NCBI RefSeq assembly: GCF_000189755.2
Contig: NZ_KI912183.1
Coordinates: 238,366-302,365 of the forward strand
Origin: Desulfotomaculum nigrificans DSM 574
GTDB lineage: Bacteria > Bacillota > Desulfotomaculia > Desulfotomaculales > Desulfotomaculaceae
Length of the DNA: 64,000 nt
Reading direction: 5' to 3'
In this document: positions 10,549 to 19,296 of the stretch, piece after piece
Layout: every line of letters starts with the position of its first letter
Position numbering within the stretch: position 1 is the first letter of the stretch
Made by a program: the position numbers and the translations under genes
Notes under the pieces: model-generated
What the model was told of the DNA's origin: nothing
The model's input: only the letters and a program-made list of their open reading frames with translations
The model's database searches: none

Positions 10549-11991
10549 ATGACGCAACAGTATGAAGCCGTAATTGGTCTGGAAATACACGTGGAGTTAA
10601 AGACCAATACCAAGATCTTCTGCAACTCCACCACCGAATTTGGCGGAGATCCTAACACTCACGTCTGTCCGGTATGCCTGGGACTGCCCGGTACTTTACC
10701 GGTATTAAATAAAAAGGTGGTGGAATATGCCGTTCGGGCCGCCCTGGCTTTGAATTGCTCCGTTGCTAACTTTTCCAAGTTTGACCGGAAAAACTACTAC
10801 TATCCGGACCTGCCCAAGAACTATCAAATTTCCCAATATGATCTGCCCATAGCAGAGCACGGTTACCTGGATATTGAGGTGGACGGGCAGACCAAACGCA
10901 TCGGTATCACCCGCCTGCATATGGAAGAGGATGCCGGCAAGCTGGTACACCAGGGCAATATTGTGAGCACCCCGTATTCACTGGTGGATTATAACCGGAC
11001 GGGAGTGCCGCTGATTGAAATTGTATCTGAGCCGGATATGAGATCCCCTGAGGAAGCCAGGGCCTATGCCGAGAAATTAAGAGCCATTATCCAATACACC
11101 GGGGTTTCTGATTGCCGGATGGAAGAGGGCAGCCTGCGCTGCGATGCCAATGTTTCGGTTCGCCCGGTGGGACAAAAGGAATTTGGCACCAAGACAGAGA
11201 TAAAAAATTTGAACTCCTTCCGGGCCTTACAAAGGGCTCTGGCCTATGAAATAGAACGGCAGATTGCGGTACTGGAGGCCGGCGACCGGGTGGTGCAGGA
11301 GACGCGCACCTGGGATGAGACCAGGGGGATCACACTTTCCATGCGCAGCAAGGAGCAGGCCCATGACTACCGTTATTTCCCTGACCCGGATTTGGTGCCT
11401 CTGGTGCTGGATAACCAGTATATTGATTTTATCCGCCAGTCATTACCGGAGCTGCCGGATCAGCGCCGGGCCAGGTATATGGACGATTATGGATTGCCGG
11501 CTTATGATGCCAACATCTTAACCCTGACCAAAGAGATGTCCGACTACTTTGAAGAGGTCTTAAAAGATTATGATAACCCCAAGACCGTCAGCAACTGGAT
11601 GATGGGGGAAATGACTCGTTTACTTAACGCCAATGGCATAGATATTACTGAATGTAAGATCAGGCCTGGCCAACTGGCCGACATGCTTAACCTGGTGGAT
11701 AAAGGAACCATCAGTATCAAGATTGCCAAAACCGTGTTTGAAGAGATGTTTAACACCGGTAAAGATGCCGAAGCCATTGTCAAAGAAAAGGGGCTGGTAC
11801 AGATTTCCGATGCGGGTGCCATTGCCGCAGTGGTGGACGAAGTGATTGCCGCCAACCCCAAATCTGTAGAAGACTTCCGGGCGGGTAAAGAAAAGGCCAT
11901 TGGCTTCCTGGTGGGCCAGGTAATGAGGGCCACCAAGGGGAAAGCCAACCCTGAGCTGGTCAATAAACTGCTCCGGGAAAAGCTGCAATAA
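10549..11991 (+). CDS. gatB: Asp/Glu-tRNA amidotransferase subunit B
   Basis: The tRNA-binding kinase/transamidase subunit of GatCAB (480 residues). Signatures are [13 protein letters not shown] at the start, [15 protein letters not shown], the [20 protein letters not shown] block and [20 protein letters not shown]. The C-terminal part is the YqeY-like tail domain that reads the tRNA elbow. ATG 10549 is preferred over GTG 10540, which lies within the GGGGGTGGAG ribosome site. A terminator closes the gatCAB group. Confidence 0.96.
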   Translation: MTQQYEAVIGLEIHVELKTNTKIFCNSTTEFGGDPNTHVCPVCLGLPGTLPVLNKKVVEYAVRAALALNCSVANFSKFDRKNYYYPDLPKNYQISQYDLPIAEHGYLDIEVDGQTKRIGITRLHMEEDAGKLVHQGNIVSTPYSLVDYNRTGVPLIEIVSEPDMRSPEEARAYAEKLRAIIQYTGVSDCRMEEGSLRCDANVSVRPVGQKEFGTKTEIKNLNSFRALQRALAYEIERQIAVLEAGDRVVQETRTWDETRGITLSMRSKEQAHDYRYFPDPDLVPLVLDNQYIDFIRQSLPELPDQRRARYMDDYGLPAYDANILTLTKEMSDYFEEVLKDYDNPKTVSNWMMGEMTRLLNANGIDITECKIRPGQLADMLNLVDKGTISIKIAKTVFEEMFNTGKDAEAIVKEKGLVQISDAGAIAAVVDEVIAANPKSVEDFRAGKEKAIGFLVGQVMRATKGKANPELVNKLLREKLQ

Positions 11992-12006
11992 AAATTATTA
12001 TCAACA

Positions 12007-12045
12007 CCCCCGGGTTCATGCGTCTGCCCGGGGGGTTATGTTTGT
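12007..12045 (+). terminator. Terminator after gatB
   Basis: CCCCCGGG (12007-12014) pairs with CCCGGGGG (12027-12034); the tail is moderately T-rich. Confidence 0.7.
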
Positions 12046-12080
12046 ATTATTAGACAAAAATAAAAGTGTCCAAAAATAAG

Positions 12081-12197
12081 TGTACAGTAAACTGCACAAA
12101 ATACGTTATGTGAAAAACAGAGCAATACCGAGATAATTAGGATTATTTGCTTTAAACTAACGGTATACAGTATTTATTTGTTGTATACAGTATTTAT
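12081..12197. promoter_or_regulatory. Candidate operator sites ahead of the TCA-type cluster
   Basis: Two exact copies of GTATACAGTATTTAT (12163-12177 and 12183-12197) are set 20 bases apart, two helical turns; each contains the palindrome ATAC-A-GTAT. Upstream, 12081-12098 is an 18-base palindrome (TGTACAGT then AA then ACTGCACA, one mismatch) with the same TACAGTA core. The layout suggests binding by a dimeric regulator. The next gene starts at 12268. No clear -35/-10 pair could be fixed. Confidence 0.5.
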
Positions 12198-12267
12198 GCT
12201 GCTTTGGCATATTATCCAGTCAGCTATTGTGTTAACATAGATAAGTAGTTTATATGGAGGTGCAAGA

Positions 12268-13401
12268 ATGGAAAAGAGAAAAATTTGGATTGTTGATACC
12301 ACCCTGCGGGATGGCGAGCAAACTGCCGGTGTGGTGTTTGCTAACCGGGAAAAGGTACGTATTGCACAATATTTAGATGAGATGGGTGTTGATCAAATAG
12401 AAGCGGGTATTCCAGTAATGGGCGGGGACGAACAGGAAGCAATTAAACAAATTTGTAAACTGGGGCTAAAGGCCAGTATTATGGGCTGGAACCGCCCGGT
12501 AATCAAGGATATTGAGGCTTCCCTGCAATGTGGTGTGGATGCGGTGGCCATATCTATTTCTACTTCTGATATCCACATTAAACATAAGTTAAAGACCAGC
12601 CGTGAATGGGTACTGGAGCATATGGTCAGGGCCACTGAGTTTGCCAAAAAGGAAGGCATGTATATTTCAGTTAACGCTGAAGATGCCTCCCGCAGTGATA
12701 TGAATTTCTTAATTGAGTTTGCCAAAGCAGCTAAGCAGGCCGGAGCGGATCGCCTGCGTTATTGTGATACGGTAGGTATATTGGAACCATTCACCACCTA
12801 TGAGCGGATTAAGACATTGAGAGAAGCGGTGGATCTGGAAATTGAAATGCATACCCACAATGACTTTGGTATGGCCACCGCCAATGCCCTGGCCGGAGTG
12901 CGGGCAGGGGCCAACTGGGTTGGTGTGACTGTCATGGGGCTGGGTGAACGGGCCGGTAACTCGCCGTTGGAAGAAGTAATTATGGCCCTGAAACATTTGT
13001 ATGACATTGACTTAAACTTTAAGACCGAGATGTTCCGGGAAGTGGCCGAATATGTTTCCAGGGCTGCCGGTCGGGAACTGCACTGCAGCAAGGCTATTGT
13101 GGGTTCTAATATGTTTGCCCACGAATCAGGTATTCACGCTGACGGGGCCATTAAAAATCCTAAAACCTACGAGGCTTTTCAACCGGAAGAAGTTGGTCTG
13201 GAGCGGCAAATTATTATTGGTAAGCACTCGGGATCTGCTTCCCTGCGGATGAAGTTTGCTGAATACGGCATTGAATTAACCAAGGAACAGGCAGAAGAAT
13301 TACTGCCCAAGATTCGCTCAGCGGCAGTATCACTAAAACGATCCTTATTTGACAAGGAATTAGTTTACATTTATGAAGACCACTTTGGAAAGAGGGATTA
13401 A
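12268..13401 (+). CDS. Homocitrate synthase/Re-citrate synthase-like protein (DRE-TIM)
   Basis: A 377-residue DRE-TIM metallolyase that condenses acetyl-CoA with a 2-oxo acid. It has DTTLRDGEQTAGV at residues 10-22, the HTHNDFGMATANALAG metal site, GLGERAGNSPLEE, and HESGIHADG. Length and sequence resemble NifV-type homocitrate synthase without the leucine-binding regulatory domain of LeuA. No nitrogenase genes are in view. The partners downstream are aconitase-family subunits and an isocitrate-type dehydrogenase, so citrate production as a Re-face citrate synthase is an equally good reading. Such enzymes belong to this same family and are commonly misannotated. GGAGGTG precedes ATG 12268. 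Confidence 0.8.
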   Translation: MEKRKIWIVDTTLRDGEQTAGVVFANREKVRIAQYLDEMGVDQIEAGIPVMGGDEQEAIKQICKLGLKASIMGWNRPVIKDIEASLQCGVDAVAISISTSDIHIKHKLKTSREWVLEHMVRATEFAKKEGMYISVNAEDASRSDMNFLIEFAKAAKQAGADRLRYCDTVGILEPFTTYERIKTLREAVDLEIEMHTHNDFGMATANALAGVRAGANWVGVTVMGLGERAGNSPLEEVIMALKHLYDIDLNFKTEMFREVAEYVSRAAGRELHCSKAIVGSNMFAHESGIHADGAIKNPKTYEAFQPEEVGLERQIIIGKHSGSASLRMKFAEYGIELTKEQAEELLPKIRSAAVSLKRSLFDKELVYIYEDHFGKRD

Positions 13402-13402
13402 C

Positions 13403-14659
13403 TTGGGCAAAACAATTATTGAGAAAATACTTTCTGCCCATAGTGGTCAGGATTGCCGGGCCAATGATATTGTGGTGGCCCAGGTTGACTATATTATGGG
13501 CCAAGACGGCACCTCACCACTGGCCATCAGGGCTTTTGAAAATATGAACGGCAAGGAATTATTTGATCCGGACAAGGTGGCCCTGGTGATAGATCACAGT
13601 GCCCCCAGCCCCCTGGAAGGGGTGTCGGCCCTGCATAAACTAATGCGGGAGTTTGCTAAACAAAAGGGCTGCCACCTGTATGATATCGGAGCGGGTGTCT
13701 GCCACCAGCTAATCCCGGAAAGCGGCCAAGTGGGTCCCGGTAGTTTGGTTATCGGTGCTGATAGTCATACCTGTACCTATGGCGCTCTTAACGCCTTTTC
13801 CACCGGGGTTGGTTCCACTGACTTAGCCGGCGGTTTAATTTCCGGTAAAATGTGGTTTAAAGTACCGGAAACAGTGAAATTTGTTTGCCACGGGGTACTG
13901 CCCCCAGGGGTATATGCCAAAGACTTAATCCTTTACTTAATCGGGCAGGTTACCGCCGATGGCTGCACCTACATGGCTGCCGAATACACCGGGGAGGCCA
14001 TTGCCGCCCTGTCCATGGAAGGTCGTTTTACTGTGGCCAACATGGCCATTGAAATGGGAGCTAAAGCCGGCTTAATGGAAGCCGATGAAAAGACCTTCCA
14101 GTGGCTTAAACGGTATACGGATAGAGAATTTACCCCGGTTAGCTCCGATGCAGATGCCAATTACCATCAGGTGCTGGAATTTGATGTATCTAAGTTAGAA
14201 CCCCAGGTGGCCAAGCCACACCGGGTAGATAATGTGGCACCCATTTCCCGGGTGTTGGGTGCCCCCATCCAGCAGGCCTTCATTGGCACCTGTACTAACG
14301 GCCGCCTGGAGGATTTACGGTTGGCTGCCTCCATTCTGGAGGGTAAAAAAGTACACCCGGATGTGCGCTTTATTGTAGCTCCGGCCTCCCGTAGGGTCTA
14401 CCTGGACGCCATGGCCGAAGGGGTCATTCAGAAACTGGTTGAAGCCGGTGCAGCAGTGGTAACCCCCGGCTGCGGCCCCTGTGTGGGTACCCACAACGGC
14501 GTTCCTGCCGATGGGGAGACTGTCCTCTCCACCGCCAACCGTAACTTCAAGGGACGTATGGGTAACAGTAATGCCGAAATTTACCTGGCTTCACCCGCTA
14601 CGGTGGCAGCCTCGGCCTTAACCGGCGTTATTACTGATCCCAGAGAATTTGTGAAGTAG
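13403..14659 (+). CDS. Aconitase-family hydro-lyase large subunit (LeuC/AksD type)
   Basis: The [4Fe-4S] large subunit of a two-subunit dehydratase in the isopropylmalate isomerase/homoaconitase group, 418 residues, archaeal-type length. Cluster cysteines are visible in FIGTCTNGRLEDL and TPGCGPCVGTHNG; GADSHTCTYGALNAF and VIDHSAPSP are conserved active-site blocks. TTG 13403, two bases after the preceding stop, follows AGAGGGA and is preferred over the overlapping ATG 13373. Its placement with a citrate-type synthase and isocitrate-type dehydrogenase suggests citrate to isocitrate conversion rather than leucine synthesis; no leuA or leuB is nearby. Confidence 0.85.
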   Translation: MGKTIIEKILSAHSGQDCRANDIVVAQVDYIMGQDGTSPLAIRAFENMNGKELFDPDKVALVIDHSAPSPLEGVSALHKLMREFAKQKGCHLYDIGAGVCHQLIPESGQVGPGSLVIGADSHTCTYGALNAFSTGVGSTDLAGGLISGKMWFKVPETVKFVCHGVLPPGVYAKDLILYLIGQVTADGCTYMAAEYTGEAIAALSMEGRFTVANMAIEMGAKAGLMEADEKTFQWLKRYTDREFTPVSSDADANYHQVLEFDVSKLEPQVAKPHRVDNVAPISRVLGAPIQQAFIGTCTNGRLEDLRLAASILEGKKVHPDVRFIVAPASRRVYLDAMAEGVIQKLVEAGAAVVTPGCGPCVGTHNGVPADGETVLSTANRNFKGRMGNSNAEIYLASPATVAASALTGVITDPREFVK

Positions 14660-14667
14660 GTGAAGCC

Positions 14668-15168
14668 ATGAAGTATCAAGGTAAGTGCCACAAATTTGGC
14701 AATGACGTGAACACCGACTACATCATCTCCGGTAAATATAAATTTAAGACATTGGATATGAACGAACTGGCCAAACACGTGATGGAAGATCTAGATCCGG
14801 ATTTCTATAATAAAATAACCCCGGGTGATTTCATCGTGGCCGGCACTAACTTTGGCTGCGGCTCCTCCCGGGAGCAGGCCCCGCTGGCCATTAAGCATGC
14901 TAACATCAGTGCGGTGCTGGCGAAATCATTTGCCCGGATCTTTTACCGCAACGCCATTAACACCGGTTTGCCGGTTATTGAATGCGATACTGATTTAATT
15001 GATGCCGGGGATCTGCTGGATATTGATTTAGCCAGCGGGTATATCATTAACCGGAGCAAGGATATTACCATTGCGGTTAAACCGTTACCCCAGGTAATGA
15101 TTAAGATATTAAATGACGGCGGGCTGGCAGCCCATTTCCGCAAATATGGCGGTTTTAAATTCGACTAA
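14668..15168 (+). CDS. Aconitase-family hydro-lyase small subunit (LeuD/AksE type)
   Basis: The swivel-domain partner of the preceding large subunit, 166 residues. Recognisable blocks are NDVNTDYIISGKY, the substrate and cluster-facing GTNFGCGSSREQAPLAIK, and KSFARIFYRNAINTGLPVIE. The specificity loop, which reads YLRT or YLVY in characterised archaeal homoaconitase and isopropylmalate isomerase, here reads KYKFKTLD, one residue longer. The substrate therefore cannot be assigned from the known loop code. The gene begins eight bases after the large subunit. Confidence 0.87.
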   Translation: MKYQGKCHKFGNDVNTDYIISGKYKFKTLDMNELAKHVMEDLDPDFYNKITPGDFIVAGTNFGCGSSREQAPLAIKHANISAVLAKSFARIFYRNAINTGLPVIECDTDLIDAGDLLDIDLASGYIINRSKDITIAVKPLPQVMIKILNDGGLAAHFRKYGGFKFD

Positions 15169-15184
15169 GAAGGTGCTTTAACCA

Positions 15185-16183
15185 ATGGTGCATAAAGTTA
15201 CCCTCATCCCCGGAGATGGCATTGGGCCGGAGATTACCGAGGCGGCGCGCCGGGTGATTGATGCCTCAGGAGTAAAGATTTCATGGGAGACAGTTGAAGC
15301 CGGAGCTGCCGTTATAGCTCAGCACGGTACACCTCTACCGGATTACGTTTTGGAATCCATCCGCCGCAATAAAGTAGCCCTGAAAGGGCCCATCACCACG
15401 CCGGTGGGCAAAGGCTTTCGTAGCGTTAACGTGACCCTGCGGCAGGAACTGGACCTTTACGCTAACCTGCGTCCGGCCCGCACCCTGCCGGGTATTAACA
15501 GTCGTTACCAGGGTATTGATCTTATTGTGGTACGGGAGAACACGGAAGACCTTTATGCCGGTGTGGAGCACCGGGTGGGTCGGGATGCAGCTGAGAGTAT
15601 CAAAATTATTACCCGTGAGGCGTCTGAGCGGATTGCTCGGTTTGCCTTTGATCTGGCCCAGAAACAGGGGCGCCGAAAGGTCACGGCAGTGCATAAAGCG
15701 AATATCATGAAGCTTTCGGATGGCTTATTTTTAGACAGTGTCCGGTCGGTGGCCGAGATTTATTCCGGCATTACTTATGAGGAAATGATTGTGGATGCCA
15801 TGTGCATGAAACTGGTACAAGAACCGGAGCAGTATGATGTGCTGGTGCTACCCAATTTGTACGGCGATATTGTTTCCGACCTGTGTGCCGGATTGGTGGG
15901 AGGCCTGGGGGTAGCTCCCGGGGCTAACATCGGCCTGGAATGTGCGGTATTTGAAGCAGTACACGGCAGTGCCCCCCAACTGGCCGGTCTAAACCAGGCC
16001 AATCCGCTGGCCATTATCCTCTCCGGCGTAATGATGCTGCGTCACCTGGGTGAATACACAGCGGCCGGTAGAATAGAAGAAGCTGTTACTAAGGTGCTCC
16101 AAGAAGGTCAATACGTAACCCCTGACCTGGGCGGCACAGCTACCACCGGCGGTATGGCAGAGGCCATTATTGACAAATTATAA
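15185..16183 (+). CDS. Isocitrate/isopropylmalate dehydrogenase family, probable NAD-isocitrate dehydrogenase
   Basis: A 332-residue beta-decarboxylating dehydrogenase producing a 2-oxo acid, probably 2-oxoglutarate. [20 protein letters not shown] contains the Ser-x-Asn pair that binds the gamma-carboxylate of isocitrate; isopropylmalate and homoisocitrate enzymes differ there. [20 protein letters not shown] and DAMCM are the conserved catalytic blocks. HGSAPQLAG lacks the Lys-Tyr pair of NADP enzymes, which suggests NAD. It lies 16 bases after the small subunit and is the last gene of the cluster. Isocitrate specificity is inferred from motifs. Confidence 0.85.
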   Translation: MVHKVTLIPGDGIGPEITEAARRVIDASGVKISWETVEAGAAVIAQHGTPLPDYVLESIRRNKVALKGPITTPVGKGFRSVNVTLRQELDLYANLRPARTLPGINSRYQGIDLIVVRENTEDLYAGVEHRVGRDAAESIKIITREASERIARFAFDLAQKQGRRKVTAVHKANIMKLSDGLFLDSVRSVAEIYSGITYEEMIVDAMCMKLVQEPEQYDVLVLPNLYGDIVSDLCAGLVGGLGVAPGANIGLECAVFEAVHGSAPQLAGLNQANPLAIILSGVMMLRHLGEYTAAGRIEEAVTKVLQEGQYVTPDLGGTATTGGMAEAIIDKL

Positions 16184-16202
16184 TAAAGTGTATTATTTAC
16201 AC

Positions 16203-16281
16203 GGTAATTCTGTTATGGAAATAACATAATTACCCCGAGGGTTTGTTAACTTTAAACCGAGGCAAAATGCCTCGGTTTTTC
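16203..16281. terminator. Tandem hairpins between convergent genes
   Basis: The first hairpin spans 16203-16234 (GGTAATT and TGTTAT arms with their complements, GGAA loop, one mismatch). The second pairs CCGAGGCA (16257-16264) with TGCCTCGG (16268-16275) and is followed by TTTTT. The second is a clear plus-strand terminator; the first may serve the opposite strand or be an operator. Confidence 0.75.
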
Positions 16282-16294
16282 TTAGTGGGTCCGG

Positions 16295-16888
16295 TTAACC
16301 TTTAAAATATTTGTCTATTATTTGTTCAGCCATTCTTTTGGCAGCATTGGCCTGGGCCACTAACATGATCACTGTTAAAAACAACTGGGCCAATTCCTGC
16401 TCTTGTTTATTCTGTATAGATAACGTCTTATCACTGATAAGCTTAAATTTTTCACTAAAGGTTTGGCGAAAGTCAGCAAACTCATATCGTTTGAGATCAA
16501 CTAATGTAGAGTAAATATCCTCTAAAGAAACAATATCATCATCAGACTGTTCAATATTCTTTAAAACAGGGGCAAATAAAGTGCCAATATCGTTAAAGGA
16601 TAAAATATTTTTCAAATTATAAACCAGGATTAATAAAATGATATGCTCCTTACCATACTTTTTGTTTTGGGGCGGTGGCAACAAACCGCCCTTGGTGTAA
16701 TTGTTAATCATTGTTTTGGTAAAAATTTTATCAGTATTATCCCTTTTTAAATGGCCCAATTTTTTGTCAAAAAAGGTAAGCAATTGCTCCATATACAACT
16801 CCATATCTGGTATATCCGATAAATCAATGTCATCAGCCAGATCAAGTTCCTCTATAAGTTTTTTTAAGTCATGTCCTCTTTCTTCCAT
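16295..16888 (-). CDS. DUF1836 family protein
   Basis: A 197-residue soluble protein resembling the DUF1836 family of Firmicutes, of unknown function. The region IFTKTMINNYTKGGLLPPPQ followed by YGKEHIILLILVYNLK resembles a MerR-like winged-helix DNA-reading module, so a regulator is plausible. Start ATG at 16888 is preferred over the upstream in-frame ATG because GTGAGGA lies before it. It converges on the isocitrate dehydrogenase gene and is divergent from the PspA operon. Confidence 0.7.
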   Translation of the reverse strand: MEERGHDLKKLIEELDLADDIDLSDIPDMELYMEQLLTFFDKKLGHLKRDNTDKIFTKTMINNYTKGGLLPPPQNKKYGKEHIILLILVYNLKNILSFNDIGTLFAPVLKNIEQSDDDIVSLEDIYSTLVDLKRYEFADFRQTFSEKFKLISDKTLSIQNKQEQELAQLFLTVIMLVAQANAAKRMAEQIIDKYFKG

Positions 16889-17075
16889 ATTTATCCTCAC
16901 CATCCTAACAAGATTTTACAGTATTTAATACTATGTGGTCAAGAATAACTGAAACATAACATGTTTTCAATAACATTTTGATAAGGTCACTATAGGAAAC
17001 AAAAGAAAACCGTAGATAATTAAATAAAATAGTGATTTATGTCGTTGGAAGAGTTGGGATTAACCAGGACAGCCT

Positions 17076-17139
17076 TTGTGTTATAGCAAACCACATATTA
17101 TGATATATATAATATTAAACATAGTAATTAAAACTATGT
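17076..17139 (+). promoter_or_regulatory. Promoter and inverted repeat ahead of the PspA operon
   Basis: TTGTGT (17076-17081), 17-base spacer, TATGAT (17099-17104). Downstream ACATAGT (17119-17125) and ACTATGT (17133-17139) form an inverted repeat at a position suited to an operator. A further hairpin, CTGATTG/CAATCAG (17171-17189), ends exactly at the ribosome site of the first gene. Confidence 0.45.
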
Positions 17140-17196
17140 CGTTTATTGAAGTTTGCCGCGTAAAAGAAGTCTGATTGATTTACAATCAGGGAGGGG

Positions 17197-17718
17197 GTGG
17201 TTCATATCGGAATAATTGAGCGTCTCAGTAAGATATTGAAAGCCCAAAAAAATAAGCAAGAACCAGTGGCTCAAGAAATTACTCTCTTTGATCTGCAGGA
17301 GGGTCAAATTATCTCGTTAGATCTGGAGGACTGGGTAATCGAGGGCAAAGTGACTTACCGGCAGCAGCCTGGCTTGGTCTTGTACTGGATAAAATCCGCC
17401 ATGCAACGGCAAGCCCTGCTGCTGGATAAAGCTACACCTGATCAAGCTGTGGTGTTGACATTATTTCCCGGAAGATTGGATGAAGCAGATGAGGTTAAGA
17501 CCGAATACCTGTTAGATGGTAAGCGTTATTTCCTGGATTATCACGGGGAGTGTGAGGTATCTGTATCCGGAAAAGTACCTGTTGGTCCCGGTGAATTGAT
17601 GTTTTGGCAATACGAAACGGATCAGCGGCAGGTTTACCGGATTGAGTGGCAAAAGGGGCGTTTTTTCCATTACGACGGGCGATGGATTGATGTATTTGAA
17701 ATAGAGGTGGTGGCGTGA
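17197..17718 (+). CDS. DUF4178 domain protein
   Basis: A 173-residue soluble protein of the DUF4178 type, seen as short beta-strand blocks such as LEDWVIEGKVTYRQ, YFLDYHGECEVSVSGKVP and FHYDGRWIDVFEIE. Such genes commonly sit beside DUF4247, DUF350 and PspA genes. The molecular role is unknown. The start is uncertain: GTG 17197 lies inside the ribosome site GGGAGGGGGTGG, and no ATG, GTG or TTG follows at good spacing, though ATC, ATA and ATT codons do. The stop overlaps the next start. Confidence 0.65.
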   Translation: MVHIGIIERLSKILKAQKNKQEPVAQEITLFDLQEGQIISLDLEDWVIEGKVTYRQQPGLVLYWIKSAMQRQALLLDKATPDQAVVLTLFPGRLDEADEVKTEYLLDGKRYFLDYHGECEVSVSGKVPVGPGELMFWQYETDQRQVYRIEWQKGRFFHYDGRWIDVFEIEVVA

Positions 17719-18437
17719 AGCGCGTAACTAAATTTTTAATTCTTTTGCTTTTGGTTGTAGCCTTATTTCTGACGGTTGGTTGCGGGCAGTCAGCCACGGA
17801 TTATATCAGCAAAAACTTTCCTTTGGAGGATGTGCAGGGCAACGAAAAGGATGGCCTGCAAAGGATCTACCGGGCAGAAAATATGACCGTAGCTCAGGTG
17901 GTTGACAAAATCACAGGACAGCAGGAACCCCAAGAAAAGTCCGTTAAAGATGACAAGGCCGTACTGGTTTATGACAAAAATATCATAACTGTTAAAAAGG
18001 ATGACCAAAAGGCCCAGGATTCTTTGATTTTCGAAAGCAGTTACCAGTTTGTAAAAAACAATACTGATTATGGATTTTGGGAAGGGTATTTAACTGCCAG
18101 GATATTGGATCACATATTTGGCAGCGTTGGTTACCGGGGGCCGCCTTATACCTATACCGGTGGGGGCCAATATAAAGGGCCGTGGGATTATACCGGAGAT
18201 GCAAAAGGGGATGCAGGTTCCGGTATCAAAAAACCAGGCAGCATATCTAAGCCAACCACATCAGTGGGTACCGGGGAGGCAATCCGTAAGTCATCCGGCC
18301 AGAGTACCGATGATCATGTCATTTCAGATAATAATTGGGTCGGTAAAATCAGCAGTAAAAGCAGTGGTTCTATTTTTTCCAAACCAAAGACATCCAGCGG
18401 ATTTGGAAAAGTGATAAGAAAAAGCCGCAGGTTTTAA
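17715..18437 (+). CDS. DUF4247 family lipoprotein
   Basis: A 240-residue lipoprotein: basic N-terminus, hydrophobic stretch and lipobox LTVGC (Cys near residue 23), so it is anchored outside the membrane. The body resembles DUF4247 (ATDYISKNFPLEDVQ). The last 80 residues are low complexity, rich in Gly, Ser and Lys, ending in KSRRF. GTG 17715 overlaps the stop of the DUF4178 gene by four bases, showing tight coupling. It probably acts with PspA in envelope maintenance; this is inferred from context. Confidence 0.65.
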   Translation: MKRVTKFLILLLLVVALFLTVGCGQSATDYISKNFPLEDVQGNEKDGLQRIYRAENMTVAQVVDKITGQQEPQEKSVKDDKAVLVYDKNIITVKKDDQKAQDSLIFESSYQFVKNNTDYGFWEGYLTARILDHIFGSVGYRGPPYTYTGGGQYKGPWDYTGDAKGDAGSGIKKPGSISKPTTSVGTGEAIRKSSGQSTDDHVISDNNWVGKISSKSSGSIFSKPKTSSGFGKVIRKSRRF

Positions 18438-18467
18438 TATAAAAATTATTTATGGAGGTATTTTAAA

Positions 18468-19133
18468 ATGGGGTTATTTAAAAGATTAAAAGACATAACT
18501 CTTGCCAACATTAATGCAGTTCTGGATAAAGTTGAAGACCCGGTTAAGATGCTGGATCAGTATTTACGTGATATGGAAGAAGACATTAGGGATGCCTCAG
18601 AAGCAGTGGCACAGCAAATTGCCATTAGCAAGAAATTTGAAAGACAGTATCAAGAAGCAGCAGCCATGGTGGAAAAGCGGCAAAATGATGCCATTAAGTC
18701 TATCAACGCCGGGCGGGATGATCTGGCTAAGAAGGCATTGGCAGATAAAAAGAACCATGAGTTAAAAATGAATGAATTTAAAGCTCAATTTGAAATACAA
18801 TCAGCCACTGCAGAGAAGTTAAAAGATCAACTGGCGGAGATGAAGACGGAGTATGAAAAGCTAAAAGCCAAAAGAGATACCCTGGTGGCCAGAGCCAATG
18901 CCGCCAGGGCTGCAGAAAAAGTCTACGCTGCTATGAGTGGACTGGGCAGTAGTTTGGCCAGGCATGGTTTTGAGCGCATGGAGGAAAAGGTTATGGCCAT
19001 GGAAGCCAGGACAGAAGCAAGTAAGGAATTTGCTCCCGGCGGTTCAGACTTAGATAAAGAACTGGCTGAGTTGGGAAAAGATAGTGCGGTGGAAGATGAA
19101 CTCGCTGCCTTAAAAAAACAATTAGGTAAATAA
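18468..19133 (+). CDS. pspA: PspA/IM30 family protein
   Basis: A 221-residue phage-shock-protein A homologue, an ESCRT-III-like coiled coil that binds and stabilises stressed membrane. It opens with MGLFKRLKDITLANINAVLD, the amphipathic membrane-binding helix, followed by the conserved VEDPVKMLDQYLRDMEEDIR and continuous heptad helices to about residue 150. It sits 30 bases after the DUF4247 lipoprotein with its own GGAGG site. The order DUF4178-DUF4247-PspA suggests one membrane-integrity unit. A terminator follows. Confidence 0.92.
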   Translation: MGLFKRLKDITLANINAVLDKVEDPVKMLDQYLRDMEEDIRDASEAVAQQIAISKKFERQYQEAAAMVEKRQNDAIKSINAGRDDLAKKALADKKNHELKMNEFKAQFEIQSATAEKLKDQLAEMKTEYEKLKAKRDTLVARANAARAAEKVYAAMSGLGSSLARHGFERMEEKVMAMEARTEASKEFAPGGSDLDKELAELGKDSAVEDELAALKKQLGK

Positions 19134-19140
19134 TTGTAAA

Positions 19141-19168
19141 AAACGTCGCGTAAAAAGCGGCGTTTTTT
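19141..19168 (+). terminator. Terminator after pspA
   Basis: ACGTCGC (19143-19149) pairs with GCGGCGT (19157-19163), flanked by A and T runs. Confidence 0.85.
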
Positions 19169-19296
19169 GATTGGTAAGTTAGTTAAAATACTGATTGGAT
19201 TTGTATGTAGAAAAACAATAATATTTACCTACTATAAAGAGCGGATTAACTTCAGATAATAACTATGAATCCTTAATGTTAAGAGGAGGTGTGTGC

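Noticed and set aside
12268-15168. A leucine biosynthesis operon
   Set aside because: The synthase lacks the LeuA regulatory domain, there is no leuB-type dehydrogenase, and the dehydrogenase present has isocitrate-type residues.
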